From the NCBI RefSeq assembly GCF_902506415.1, contig NZ_LR733275.1, positions 5,060,176 to 5,124,175 on the forward strand: a DNA stretch of 64,000 nt, given 5' to 3'. Both the position numbers and the translations under genes were made by a program. Under the pieces are notes generated by a model. It was not told the DNA's origin, made no database searches, and saw nothing but the letters and a program-made list of their open reading frames with translations. Below, piece after piece: positions 35,372 through 42,994 of the stretch (the stretch's first letter is position 1; each line of letters begins with the position of its first letter). This DNA is from Massilia sp. 9I. Its GTDB lineage: Bacteria; Pseudomonadota; Gammaproteobacteria; Burkholderiales; Burkholderiaceae_D.

Positions 35372-36715
35372 TCAGTAAACGTCTCGGCGGTAGCGGCCTT
35401 CGGCCGTGAGCACGTCGAGCTTCCCGGCGCCGAGCACCTCGGCCAAGGCCTCGTGCACGCCGCCGGCCATTCCCTGCAAACTGCCGCAGACGTAGATCGC
35501 GGCGCCTTCCTCGACCCAGCTGCGCAGTTCCTGTGCGTGTTCACGCACCAGGTGCTGCACGTAGCGCGGTGTCGCCTGGTCGCGCGAGAAGGCCAGGTCG
35601 AGCTGGGCCAGACCGCCGCCGGCCAGCCATCCCTGCAGCTCGTCGCGGCGCAGGAAATCGCAAGCCGCATTGCGTTCGCCGAACAGCAGCCAGTTGTCGC
35701 CGTTGCCGGCGTCGATGCGCGCCTTGATCAGCGCGCGCAGGCCGGCCAGGCCGCTGCCGTTGCCGATCGCGATGAGCCCACGCGCGGCGTTGCCGTTCAG
35801 GCGGAAGCGCTGGTGCGCGCGCAGGCGCAGGCGGATCACGTCCTCGCTGGAGGCGGTCTCGCACAGCCAGCCGGACGCGGCGCCCAGGCTGCCGTCCTCG
35901 CGCCGTTGCAGGCGCACCATCAGTTCCAATCGGCCTTCCGAAGGCAGGGAGGCGATCGAATATTCGCGCGGGTGCTCCGGGTCGCCTGGAGCGCTGACCT
36001 GCGCCAGGTCGCCCGCTTCCCAGGCCGGCAGCGCGCCCGCGCACGGCGCCAGGGCGATGCGGTAGAGCGGGGCGCCGGCGCTGCCCGCGTTCAGCAGTTC
36101 GCGTTCGAGGATGCGCCATTCGCCGTAGCCTGGGGCTTCCCAATCCGGGGCATCGGCGGTGCCGGCCAGGCGGCCGATGTGGTGCTGCCATGCGGCCAGT
36201 GCGTCGGCATTGCCGCGGTCGACGTCGATGCGGTCGAACAGCGGCGTGGCGCCATGCGCGGCCAGCCAGCCGTCGAGCGCGCGGCCGAAGCCGCAGTAAT
36301 TTGTGTAGCTGCTGTCGCCCAGCGCCAGCACGGCGTAGTGCAGCTGCGCGAGGTCGGCGCTGGCGCTCATGGTCTCGCCGGCGAAGCGCGCAGCGGTATC
36401 GGGTGCGTCGCCTTCGCCATAGGTGCTGGCGATGAAGAGCACGCGGCCGGCTTGCGCCAGTGCGCCGGCGGGCAGGTCGGACATGCAGACCGCGCGCGCC
36501 GATAGCCCGCCGGTGTTCAAGGTGTCGGCGGTGCGTCCCGCCAGGTATTCGGCGCTGCCGGTCTGGCTCGCGTACACCACCAGCCAGTCGGCGTCGCCGG
36601 CCGGAAGGCTGCGGCGGATGGCGCGGGCGCGCCAGATCGCCAGGCACATGGCCAGGTAGCCGCTGGAGAGGGCGAGGGCGCCGCCCAGGCGCACGGGATC
36701 GATGGTCAGCGTCAT
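35372..36715 (-). CDS. Membrane-anchored flavodoxin/FNR reductase (sulfite reductase flavoprotein-like)
   Basis: A 447-residue diflavin reductase: one N-terminal transmembrane helix (about residues 10-32), a flavodoxin domain with FMN motifs YASQTGSAEYLAGRTADTL and ASTYGEGDAPDTAARF, then a ferredoxin-NADP reductase-type module with FAD motif REYSIASLPSEG and NAD(P) motif IGNGSGLAGLRALI, ending in RRDVY. It should pass electrons from NADPH through FAD and FMN to a membrane partner, here probably the PepSY-TM protein. Last gene of the Fur-controlled operon; it overlaps apbE by 4 bases. Confidence 0.87.
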   Translation of the reverse strand: MTLTIDPVRLGGALALSSGYLAMCLAIWRARAIRRSLPAGDADWLVVYASQTGSAEYLAGRTADTLNTGGLSARAVCMSDLPAGALAQAGRVLFIASTYGEGDAPDTAARFAGETMSASADLAQLHYAVLALGDSSYTNYCGFGRALDGWLAAHGATPLFDRIDVDRGNADALAAWQHHIGRLAGTADAPDWEAPGYGEWRILERELLNAGSAGAPLYRIALAPCAGALPAWEAGDLAQVSAPGDPEHPREYSIASLPSEGRLELMVRLQRREDGSLGAASGWLCETASSEDVIRLRLRAHQRFRLNGNAARGLIAIGNGSGLAGLRALIKARIDAGNGDNWLLFGERNAACDFLRRDELQGWLAGGGLAQLDLAFSRDQATPRYVQHLVREHAQELRSWVEEGAAIYVCGSLQGMAGGVHEALAEVLGAGKLDVLTAEGRYRRDVY

Positions 36716-37716
36716 TGGAGCAGCTCGCGCCAGGCGGTAGACAGGTGTTCCTGCAGTCCACCGGCATTGCGGACCAGGTAGCGCGCCGCGATGCCGCGCG
36801 CATCGGCGAAGGCCAGCCCTGCCTGCGTGCCCATCACGGTGAGCGCGGTGGACAGCGCGTCGGCGGCCATGCAGGTGCCGGCGACCACGGTGCAGGATGC
36901 GACGCCGTTGGCGATCGGATGCCCGGTGCGTGGGTCGAGCGTATGCGAGGCGCGCTGCGTCCCATGATCAAAGTAGCTGCGGTAGTCGCCCGAGGTCGCG
37001 ATCGCCAGGCCGTGCAAGGCGATCACGGCTTCCGGTCCGGCGCCGCCGTCCGGCACGCCTTCGATCTCGACCCACCACGGTTCACCACCCGGCTTGACGC
37101 CGGCGCCGCGCAGTTCGCCGCCCACTTCGACCAGGTAGTGACGCACACCGAGGCGTTCGAGGCAGATGCCGAGGCGGTCGACGCCGTAGCCCTTGGCGAT
37201 GGAGGAGAAATCGAGGATGGCGCCGCCCGGCTGTAGCAGGCGTCGGCCGGCGCGGTCGAGCTGCGGCGTGGCCTGCGCACGGCGCGCCAGCCTTGCTGCC
37301 ACCTCGTGCGCACCGGGCGCCCTGAAGTCCGCTTGATCGTGGCGCGCCGAAGAGCCGAAGCCCCACAGGTTGACCAGCGCACCCGCAGCCGGGTCGTAGG
37401 CGCCGGCCGTGTCTTCATGCACTTGCAGCGCGAAGTCGATCACGTCGAAGAACTGCGGCGGCAGCGCATGCCAGCTGCCGCCGGGGGCGCGGTTGTAGCG
37501 CGAGAGCAGGGAGGCTTCCTCCCAATGGCTCATCTGCGCGACGATCTCGTTCAGCTCGCGCTGCAGCGCCGCGTCGATGTCGGCATCCAGATGCGGCGGG
37601 ACCAGCATCCGCGCCGACCAGCTGGTACCCATCGAGCGGCCGGCGGCCTGGTGCAGTGTGCTGCCTGCGGCAGGCATTGCCAGGTCGATCGCATGCGGAA
37701 CGAGAACTGCGCGCAC
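36712..37716 (-). CDS. apbE: FAD:protein FMN transferase ApbE
   Basis: A 334-residue ApbE family enzyme that links FMN from FAD to a threonine or serine of target proteins, with Mg. Seen: RSMGTSWSARM, DFSSIAKGYGVDRL, VEVGGELRGAG, SHTLDPRTGHPI and CMAADALSTALTVMG. GTG start with GGAATAAGCA upstream, 3 bases after the DUF4198 stop. Unlike most ApbE proteins no lipobox or signal peptide is obvious. Its target in this operon is most likely the DUF2271 protein, which carries the acceptor motif. Confidence 0.92.
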   Translation of the reverse strand: MRAVLVPHAIDLAMPAAGSTLHQAAGRSMGTSWSARMLVPPHLDADIDAALQRELNEIVAQMSHWEEASLLSRYNRAPGGSWHALPPQFFDVIDFALQVHEDTAGAYDPAAGALVNLWGFGSSARHDQADFRAPGAHEVAARLARRAQATPQLDRAGRRLLQPGGAILDFSSIAKGYGVDRLGICLERLGVRHYLVEVGGELRGAGVKPGGEPWWVEIEGVPDGGAGPEAVIALHGLAIATSGDYRSYFDHGTQRASHTLDPRTGHPIANGVASCTVVAGTCMAADALSTALTVMGTQAGLAFADARGIAARYLVRNAGGLQEHLSTAWRELLQ

Positions 37717-37719
37717 TGC

Positions 37720-38535
37720 TTATTCCGGCAGGATCTCGAAGGTCGCCGAATAAGCGTAGCGGCGCGAACCCGGCTCGCCCGGACCCTTCGGCTGCTCGAC
37801 CGGGTACTTGGCGCTCATCCAGTAGCGGTTCGGTTCCGGCAGCTTGAAGCTGGCTTCTCCCTTGGCGTCGGTGGTAAGGCGGATTTCGTTGATGGTGCCC
37901 CGGAACTTGACGCCGGCCGGCACCAGCGAGAACGGGAAGTTGGGCAGCGGCTTGCCGTCCAGCTGGAAGCGGAACTTGGCGGTTTCGCCGGCGCGCAGGT
38001 CGTTCGGGTGGGTGACCGGGACCAGCTCCAGGCCTTCGCCGCTTGGCTTGAGGGCGCCGGTGGAGAGCTTGTTGGCGGTGACGAAGGTCTCCATGCGGGT
38101 GTGGGTGGTCGATTTCTTGACGTCCGTCGCGCCTGCCGGGATCTCCTTGGCCACGCTTTGCTCGGTGCCGCGGAAGCGCTTTTCTTCGCCATTGAGCTTG
38201 TAGCTGCCCATCACGTTGTTCGACACCATCGCGATGCGGTAGGTGCCGTCCTTCGGCAGGCGCAGGTCGAGGGTCGAGCGGACCTTGCCCAGCACCGCGC
38301 CGGTTGCCGGCGTCGTCGCGCCGTCCGGATCGGTGACGGTCACGCCGTCCATGCGCAGGGGCATGTGGTCGAACTCGAACAGGCCTTCCGAGATCGCGCC
38401 GTCGATGGTGACCCAGGCTTCTTCCTTCTCGACGAAGCCGGTGGAGGGCAGCATCCAGCCGCGGTGGGCGCTGGCGGCGAAGGAAACGCTGGCCAGCGCC
38501 AGCGACAGGATGGTCTTCTTGACGAGGTGGTTCAT
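37720..38535 (-). CDS. DUF4198 periplasmic protein
   Basis: A 271-residue exported protein, signal peptide KKTILSLALASVSFAASA, then a DUF4198 domain: HRGWMLPSTGFVEKEEAWVTIDGAISEGLFEFDH, GTYRIAMVSNN, and repeated Ig-like strands (FQLDGKPLPNFPFSLVP, TDAKGEASFKLPEPNRYWMSA). Members often accompany metal-uptake genes and may present ligands or metals in the periplasm. The mature N-terminus starts with histidine (HRGW), a possible copper/metal site. Second-to-third gene of the Fur-linked operon, 21 bases after the DUF2271 gene. Confidence 0.85.
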   Translation of the reverse strand: MNHLVKKTILSLALASVSFAASAHRGWMLPSTGFVEKEEAWVTIDGAISEGLFEFDHMPLRMDGVTVTDPDGATTPATGAVLGKVRSTLDLRLPKDGTYRIAMVSNNVMGSYKLNGEEKRFRGTEQSVAKEIPAGATDVKKSTTHTRMETFVTANKLSTGALKPSGEGLELVPVTHPNDLRAGETAKFRFQLDGKPLPNFPFSLVPAGVKFRGTINEIRLTTDAKGEASFKLPEPNRYWMSAKYPVEQPKGPGEPGSRRYAYSATFEILPE

Positions 38536-38556
38536 GTGCTTGGTCTCCGGGTGCGC

Positions 38557-39060
38557 TTACTGGACGGCGATCGAAACGGCGCCGAGTTCTTCCTTGCCGC
38601 TGGCGTTGGCCGCCAGCTTGCCCTTGGCGGGCAGGGTGAAAGGCACGCGCACCAGCTCGCGGCCGCCGGCTTCGCGCGCCGCTTCGACCACCAGCTTGTA
38701 GTCGCCGGCCGGCAGTTTATCGGTTGCGCCGGCGAAGTTCATGCTGTGGCTGCCAGCCGCCTTGGTCGCGCCGCTCACGCCATCGAGCGGCAGCTTGACG
38801 TCCTTGCCGCCCTTGCGCCACCAGGTGCGCAGGTCCTTGATCCACTTTTCGCCCGCATTGTCCTTCTTCTTGACGTCGTACAGCACGGCCAGGTTGGAGG
38901 CGACGGCGCCGTCACCCTTTTCGATCCAGATCGCGACGTAGGGCTTGTGGTATTCCGCCACCTGCAGTTGCGGCAGTTCGAACTTCACGGACAGGTCGGC
39001 TGCCACGGCCCAGCTTGATACGAACGGCAGGGTCAGCGCGAGCGAGTGAGACAGTTTCAT
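38557..39060 (-). CDS. DUF2271 periplasmic flavinylated protein
   Basis: A 167-residue exported protein (signal peptide LSHSLALTLPFVSSWAVAA) of the DUF2271 family: LSVKFELPQLQVAEYHKPYVAIWIE, LAVLYDVKKKDNAGEKWIKDLRTWWRKG, then PLDGVSGATKAAGSHSM. The D93-x-x-S-G-A-T99 sequence is the acceptor motif used by ApbE, so Thr99 is predicted to carry covalent FMN. This makes it the extracytoplasmic electron carrier of the operon. Located between the PepSY-TM gene (47-base AT-rich gap) and DUF4198. Confidence 0.85.
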   Translation of the reverse strand: MKLSHSLALTLPFVSSWAVAADLSVKFELPQLQVAEYHKPYVAIWIEKGDGAVASNLAVLYDVKKKDNAGEKWIKDLRTWWRKGGKDVKLPLDGVSGATKAAGSHSMNFAGATDKLPAGDYKLVVEAAREAGGRELVRVPFTLPAKGKLAANASGKEELGAVSIAVQ

Positions 39061-39107
39061 TAGATCGCCTTATAGATAGTAGGGTAACTAGAAGATAAGC
39101 TTATAAA

Positions 39108-39770
39108 TTAGTGGACGAAAAGCAACGCGATCACGGCCGGCAGCACGATGCCGAAGCCGATCACCGGCCAGGTCGACGGCCGGTTGGCGGCGTGGTATTT
39201 CAGGATCAGGAAGCCGGTGACGCAAAAGATCACGCAGGCGATCGCGAAGATGTCGATGAACCAGCTCCACACGACGCCGGTATTGCGGCCCTTGTGCATG
39301 TCGTTGAGCCAGGAGATCCAGCCGCGCGAGGTAGCCTCGTATTCGGCGCCGCCAGCGACGGCGATGCGCAGCCAGGCGTCGCCGCCCGGGCGCGGCAGGG
39401 CGACGTAGGCGTCCTCTTCGGAAAACTCGGCGCGCTTGCCGCGCACGTCGACCGGGAAGGAGGCGTTGGCCCAGTCCGCGATCTCGCTCGGCAGCGGCAC
39501 TTCAGCGTCGGCGTGTTCGGCCGCGTACTTCTCCAGCTGGGCGCGCAGCGGCGCCGGCAGCGTGGCTTTCAGGCGGGTGACCTGGGGCTTGGCCTCGATC
39601 TGGGCCGCGTGATTCAGGGTGAATCCGGTAAAGCTGAACAGCAGCATGGCCATCAGGCAGATGGCCGAACTGATCCAGTGCCACTGGTGCAGCTGCCTGA
39701 GATAGACGGCACGGCGCGGGCCCGGCAAGGCATTCTGGGGAAGAGAAGTGGTCGGTCCAGTTGAGCTCAT
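39108..39770 (-). CDS. PepSY-associated transmembrane protein
   Basis: A 220-residue inner-membrane protein of the PepSY-TM type: helix 1 (ISSAICLMAMLLFSFTGFTLNHAAQ), a periplasmic domain of about 110 residues (PAPLRAQLEKYAAEH... DAYVALPRPGGDAWLRI), then WLNDMHKGRNTGVVWSWFIDIFAIACVIF and a last helix IGFGIVLPAVIALLF. Conserved histidines (LHQWHW, LNHAAQ, DMHKG) could bind haem or assist transmembrane electron flow. First gene of the operon; the ATG at 39770 falls at the predicted transcription start, so the message may be leaderless. Confidence 0.83.
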   Translation of the reverse strand: MSSTGPTTSLPQNALPGPRRAVYLRQLHQWHWISSAICLMAMLLFSFTGFTLNHAAQIEAKPQVTRLKATLPAPLRAQLEKYAAEHADAEVPLPSEIADWANASFPVDVRGKRAEFSEEDAYVALPRPGGDAWLRIAVAGGAEYEATSRGWISWLNDMHKGRNTGVVWSWFIDIFAIACVIFCVTGFLILKYHAANRPSTWPVIGFGIVLPAVIALLFVH

Positions 39771-39775
39771 CTTCA

Positions 39776-39794
39776 AATGATAACGATTATCATT
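39776..39794. promoter_or_regulatory. Fur box
   Basis: AATGATAACGATTATCATT is a perfect 8+3+8 inverted repeat close to the Fur consensus. It covers the spacer and -10 of the operon promoter, the classical arrangement for repression by Fe-Fur. Confidence 0.88.
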
Positions 39795-39805
39795 TACGTG
39801 GTCAA
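39777..39805 (-). promoter_or_regulatory. Sigma-70 promoter of the flavin electron-transfer operon
   Basis: Minus strand: TTGACC (39805-39800), 17-base spacer, TATCAT (39782-39777). Near-consensus boxes and ideal spacing put the start of transcription at about 39770. Confidence 0.75.
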
Positions 39806-40070
39806 CCAGATAAGCGGATCCCGGACAGGATTTACAAATAGAAATAAAACATTTCTAAATTGAGGCTCTGCTTGACGCAGTCGCTTGCGTTACAATATCG
39901 TGCGCTAAAAGGCAGATTTGTTGCCTCGTGGCATGCATTTGCAGTAACAGAATTCGTCCTTCCCCCACAACTTGAGTAGTAAGTGCGATCCGCTAACCGG
40001 TCAGGCCGTGCCGCGGAAGGTTACCTAAACCCGCCCCAAACTCGCGAAGCGCGAAGAAAGGTGAGCAAGA
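39806..40070 (+). other. Upstream region of sucA
   Basis: No gene was seen between the Fur-linked promoter and sucA. A TTGACG at about 39871 and TACAAT/ATATCG near 39893-39900 are possible sucA promoter parts, but spacing to a good -10 is poor (13 or 17 bases). The remainder is unstructured as far as I can tell. Confidence 0.4.
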
Positions 40071-42926
40071 ATGATGCAGCAACAAACAGCGAACTCCTAC
40101 CTGTTCGGTGGTAATGCACCGTACGTGGAAGAGTTGTACGAAGCCTACCTGGACAATCCAGGATCGGTCCCGGAAAACTGGCGCGCTTATTTCGACCAGA
40201 TGCAGCACGTGCCTGCCGTGGACGGTACCAACCGCCCGGACGTGGTCCACGCGTCGGTCGTCGCTTCGTTCGCGGAACGCGCGAAGCAGGGCCCGATCCG
40301 CACCGTCACCGCCTCGTCCGACCCGGAAATGGGCCGCAAGCGCGTGGCCGTCACCCAGCTGATCGCTGCCTACCGCTACCTCGGCTCGCGCTGGGCCAAC
40401 CTCGACCCGCTGCAGCGCCAGGAACGTCCGCCGCTGCCGGAACTCGACCCGGCCTTCTACGGCTTCACCGAAGCGGACCTGGACACCGTCTTCAACATCA
40501 GCAATACCTACTTCGGCAAGGAAACCGCGCCGCTGCGCGACATCCTGAACTGGCTGCGTGACACTTACTGCCGCTCGATCGGCGCCGAGTTCATGTACAT
40601 CAGCGACCCGACCGAAAAGCGCTGGCTGCAGGAACGCCTGGAATCGATCCGCTCGACCCCGACCTTCTCGGGCGAAAAGAAAAAGCATATCCTCGAGCGC
40701 CTGACCGCGGCCGAAGGCCTGGAGCGCTACCTCCACACCAAGTACGTCGGCGCCAAGCGCTTCTCGCTGGAAGGCGGCGAATCCTTCATCGCCTCGATCG
40801 ACGAAGTCATCCAGCGCGCCGGTGAAAAGGGCGTGCAGGAAATCGTCATCGGCATGGCCCACCGCGGCCGCCTGAACGTGCTGGTCAACACCCTGGGCAA
40901 GAGCCCGGCCGACCTGTTCGAAGAATTCGAAGGCAAGCACGCCGACGACCTGCCTGCGGGCGACGTCAAATACCACCAGGGCTTCTCGAGCGATATCTCG
41001 ACCCCGGGCGGCCCGGTCCACCTTTCGCTGGCCTTCAACCCGTCCCACCTCGAGATCGTCAACCCGGTCGTCGAAGGTTCGGTCAAGGCCCGTATGGAAC
41101 GCCGCGGCGACCGCAAGGGCAAGGAAGTGCTGCCGATCCTGGTGCACGGCGACGCTGCATTCGCCGGCCAGGGCGTGGTCATGGAAACCCTGAACCTGGC
41201 CCAGACCCGCGGCTACGGCACCGGCGGTACCGTCCACATCGTCATCAACAACCAGATCGGCTTCACCACCTCGGACCCGCGCGACGCCCGTTCGACCATC
41301 TACTGCTCGGACGTCGTCAAGATGATCGAAGCACCGGTGCTGCACGTGAACGCCGACGATCCGGAAGCGGTCGTGCTGGCCTCGCAGCTGGCGATGGACT
41401 ACCGCACCGAATTCGGCAAGGACGTGGTCGTGGACATCGTCTGCTACCGCAAACTGGGCCACAACGAGCAGGACACCCCGGCGCTGACCCAGCCGCTGAT
41501 GTACAAGAAGATCGCCAAGCATCCGGGCACCCGCAAGCTGTACGCGGAAAAGCTGGCTGCGCAGGGCACCATCGCCGCCGACGGTGGTGACCAGCTGGTC
41601 GCCGAGTTCCGCAACGCGATGGACGCCGGCAAGCACACCGTGGATCCGGTGCTGACCAACTTCAAGAACAAGTACGCCGTCGACTGGGCGCCGTTCCTGA
41701 ACAAGAAGTGGACCGACGCCGCCGACACCGCCGTGCCGATGACCGAACTGAAGCGCCTGGCCGAACGCATCACCAAGGTGCCGGAAAACTTCAAGCCGCA
41801 CTCGCTGGTCGAGAAGGTCCTGAACGACCGCGCCACCATGGGCAAGGGCGAGATGAACCTCGACTGGGGCATGGGCGAACACCTCGCCTTCGCTTCGCTG
41901 CTGTCCTCGGGCTACGCGATCCGCCTGTCGGGCCAGGACGCCGGCCGCGGCACCTTCGTGCACCGCCACGCCGTGCTGCACGACCAGAACCGCGAGCGCT
42001 GGGACCAGGGCATCTACCTGCCGCTGGCCAACGTCTCGGACAACCAGGCCAACTTTACCGTGATCGACTCGGTGCTGTCGGAAGAAGCGGTGCTCGGCTT
42101 CGAGTACGGCTACTCGACCGCCGAACCGAACACCCTGACCATCTGGGAAGCCCAGTTCGGCGACTTCGTCAACGGGGCCCAGGTCGTCATCGACCAGTTC
42201 ATCGCTTCGGGCGAAGTGAAGTGGGGTCGCGCCTCGGGTCTCGTCATGATGCTGCCGCACGGCTACGAAGGCCAGGGTCCGGAGCACTCGTCGGCCCGTA
42301 TCGAGCGCTTCCTGCAGCTGTGCGCCGACAACAACATGCAAGTGGTGCAGCCGACCACGGCCGCCCAGATCTTCCACCTGCTGCGCCGCCAGATGGTGCG
42401 CCAGTTCCGCAAGCCGCTGGTGATCTTCACGCCGAAGTCGCTGCTGCGTAACAAGGACGCCGGCTCGCCGCTGACCGAACTGGCCAAGGGCGGTTTCCAG
42501 ACCGTCATCGGCGAAGTGGACGAGAAGATCGACGCATCGAAGGTCAAGCGCGTGCAGGTCTGCTCCGGCAAGGTCTACTACGACCTGGTCAACGCCCGCA
42601 AGACCCGTGGCGTCAGCGACGTCGCGATCGTTCGTATCGAACAGATGTACCCGTTCCCGCACAAGTCCTTCGCCGCCGAACTGAAGAAGTACCCGAACGC
42701 GACGGAAGTGGTGTGGGTGCAGGACGAGCCGCAGAACCAGGGTCCGTGGTTCCAGATCCAGCACAACGTCTTCGAAAGCATGGAAGACGGCCAGCGCCTG
42801 GCGTATGCCGGCCGCCCGGCTTCCTCGTCGCCTGCGGTCGGCTATGCCGACAAGCACGTGGCGCAGCAGAAGGAACTGCTGGAAACCGCGTTCTCGAAGC
42901 TCAAAGGTTTCATCCTGACGAAGTAA
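40071..42926 (+). CDS. sucA: 2-oxoglutarate dehydrogenase E1 component
   Basis: A 951-residue thiamine-diphosphate enzyme that decarboxylates 2-oxoglutarate and passes the succinyl group to E2. Seen: N-terminal SYLFGGNAPYVEELYEAYLDNP for E2 interaction, active-site GMAHRGRLNVLVNTLGK, ThDP/Mg site GDAAFAGQGVV ... INNQIGFTTSD, and the transketolase-like C-terminal half (GHNEQDTPALTQP, PHGYEGQGPEHSSARIERFLQ). GAAAGGTGAG lies ahead of the ATG. First gene of sucA-sucB, separated from sucB by a terminator-like hairpin. Confidence 0.97.
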   Translation: MMQQQTANSYLFGGNAPYVEELYEAYLDNPGSVPENWRAYFDQMQHVPAVDGTNRPDVVHASVVASFAERAKQGPIRTVTASSDPEMGRKRVAVTQLIAAYRYLGSRWANLDPLQRQERPPLPELDPAFYGFTEADLDTVFNISNTYFGKETAPLRDILNWLRDTYCRSIGAEFMYISDPTEKRWLQERLESIRSTPTFSGEKKKHILERLTAAEGLERYLHTKYVGAKRFSLEGGESFIASIDEVIQRAGEKGVQEIVIGMAHRGRLNVLVNTLGKSPADLFEEFEGKHADDLPAGDVKYHQGFSSDISTPGGPVHLSLAFNPSHLEIVNPVVEGSVKARMERRGDRKGKEVLPILVHGDAAFAGQGVVMETLNLAQTRGYGTGGTVHIVINNQIGFTTSDPRDARSTIYCSDVVKMIEAPVLHVNADDPEAVVLASQLAMDYRTEFGKDVVVDIVCYRKLGHNEQDTPALTQPLMYKKIAKHPGTRKLYAEKLAAQGTIAADGGDQLVAEFRNAMDAGKHTVDPVLTNFKNKYAVDWAPFLNKKWTDAADTAVPMTELKRLAERITKVPENFKPHSLVEKVLNDRATMGKGEMNLDWGMGEHLAFASLLSSGYAIRLSGQDAGRGTFVHRHAVLHDQNRERWDQGIYLPLANVSDNQANFTVIDSVLSEEAVLGFEYGYSTAEPNTLTIWEAQFGDFVNGAQVVIDQFIASGEVKWGRASGLVMMLPHGYEGQGPEHSSARIERFLQLCADNNMQVVQPTTAAQIFHLLRRQMVRQFRKPLVIFTPKSLLRNKDAGSPLTELAKGGFQTVIGEVDEKIDASKVKRVQVCSGKVYYDLVNARKTRGVSDVAIVRIEQMYPFPHKSFAAELKKYPNATEVVWVQDEPQNQGPWFQIQHNVFESMEDGQRLAYAGRPASSSPAVGYADKHVAQQKELLETAFSKLKGFILTK

Positions 42927-42938
42927 TAAGAAAAACAC

Positions 42939-42964
42939 GCCCCGGGCTGCGGTCCGGGGCTTTT
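42939..42964 (+). terminator. Terminator-like hairpin between sucA and sucB
   Basis: GCCCCGG pairs with CCGGGGC around an 8-base loop and is followed by TTTT. Placed within an operon, it may lower sucB relative to sucA. Confidence 0.75.
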
Positions 42965-42994
42965 GCACAGAATACTTAACGGAGCTACATCAAA

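Noticed and set aside
39993..42968. Very long open frame opposite sucA (minus strand)
   Set aside because: It mirrors the sucA codon pattern, is arginine/histidine/valine-rich and has no recognisable motif; a GC-rich antisense shadow. The same holds for frames opposite sdhA (10266-12212), paoC (18491-21187), acnA and the helicase.
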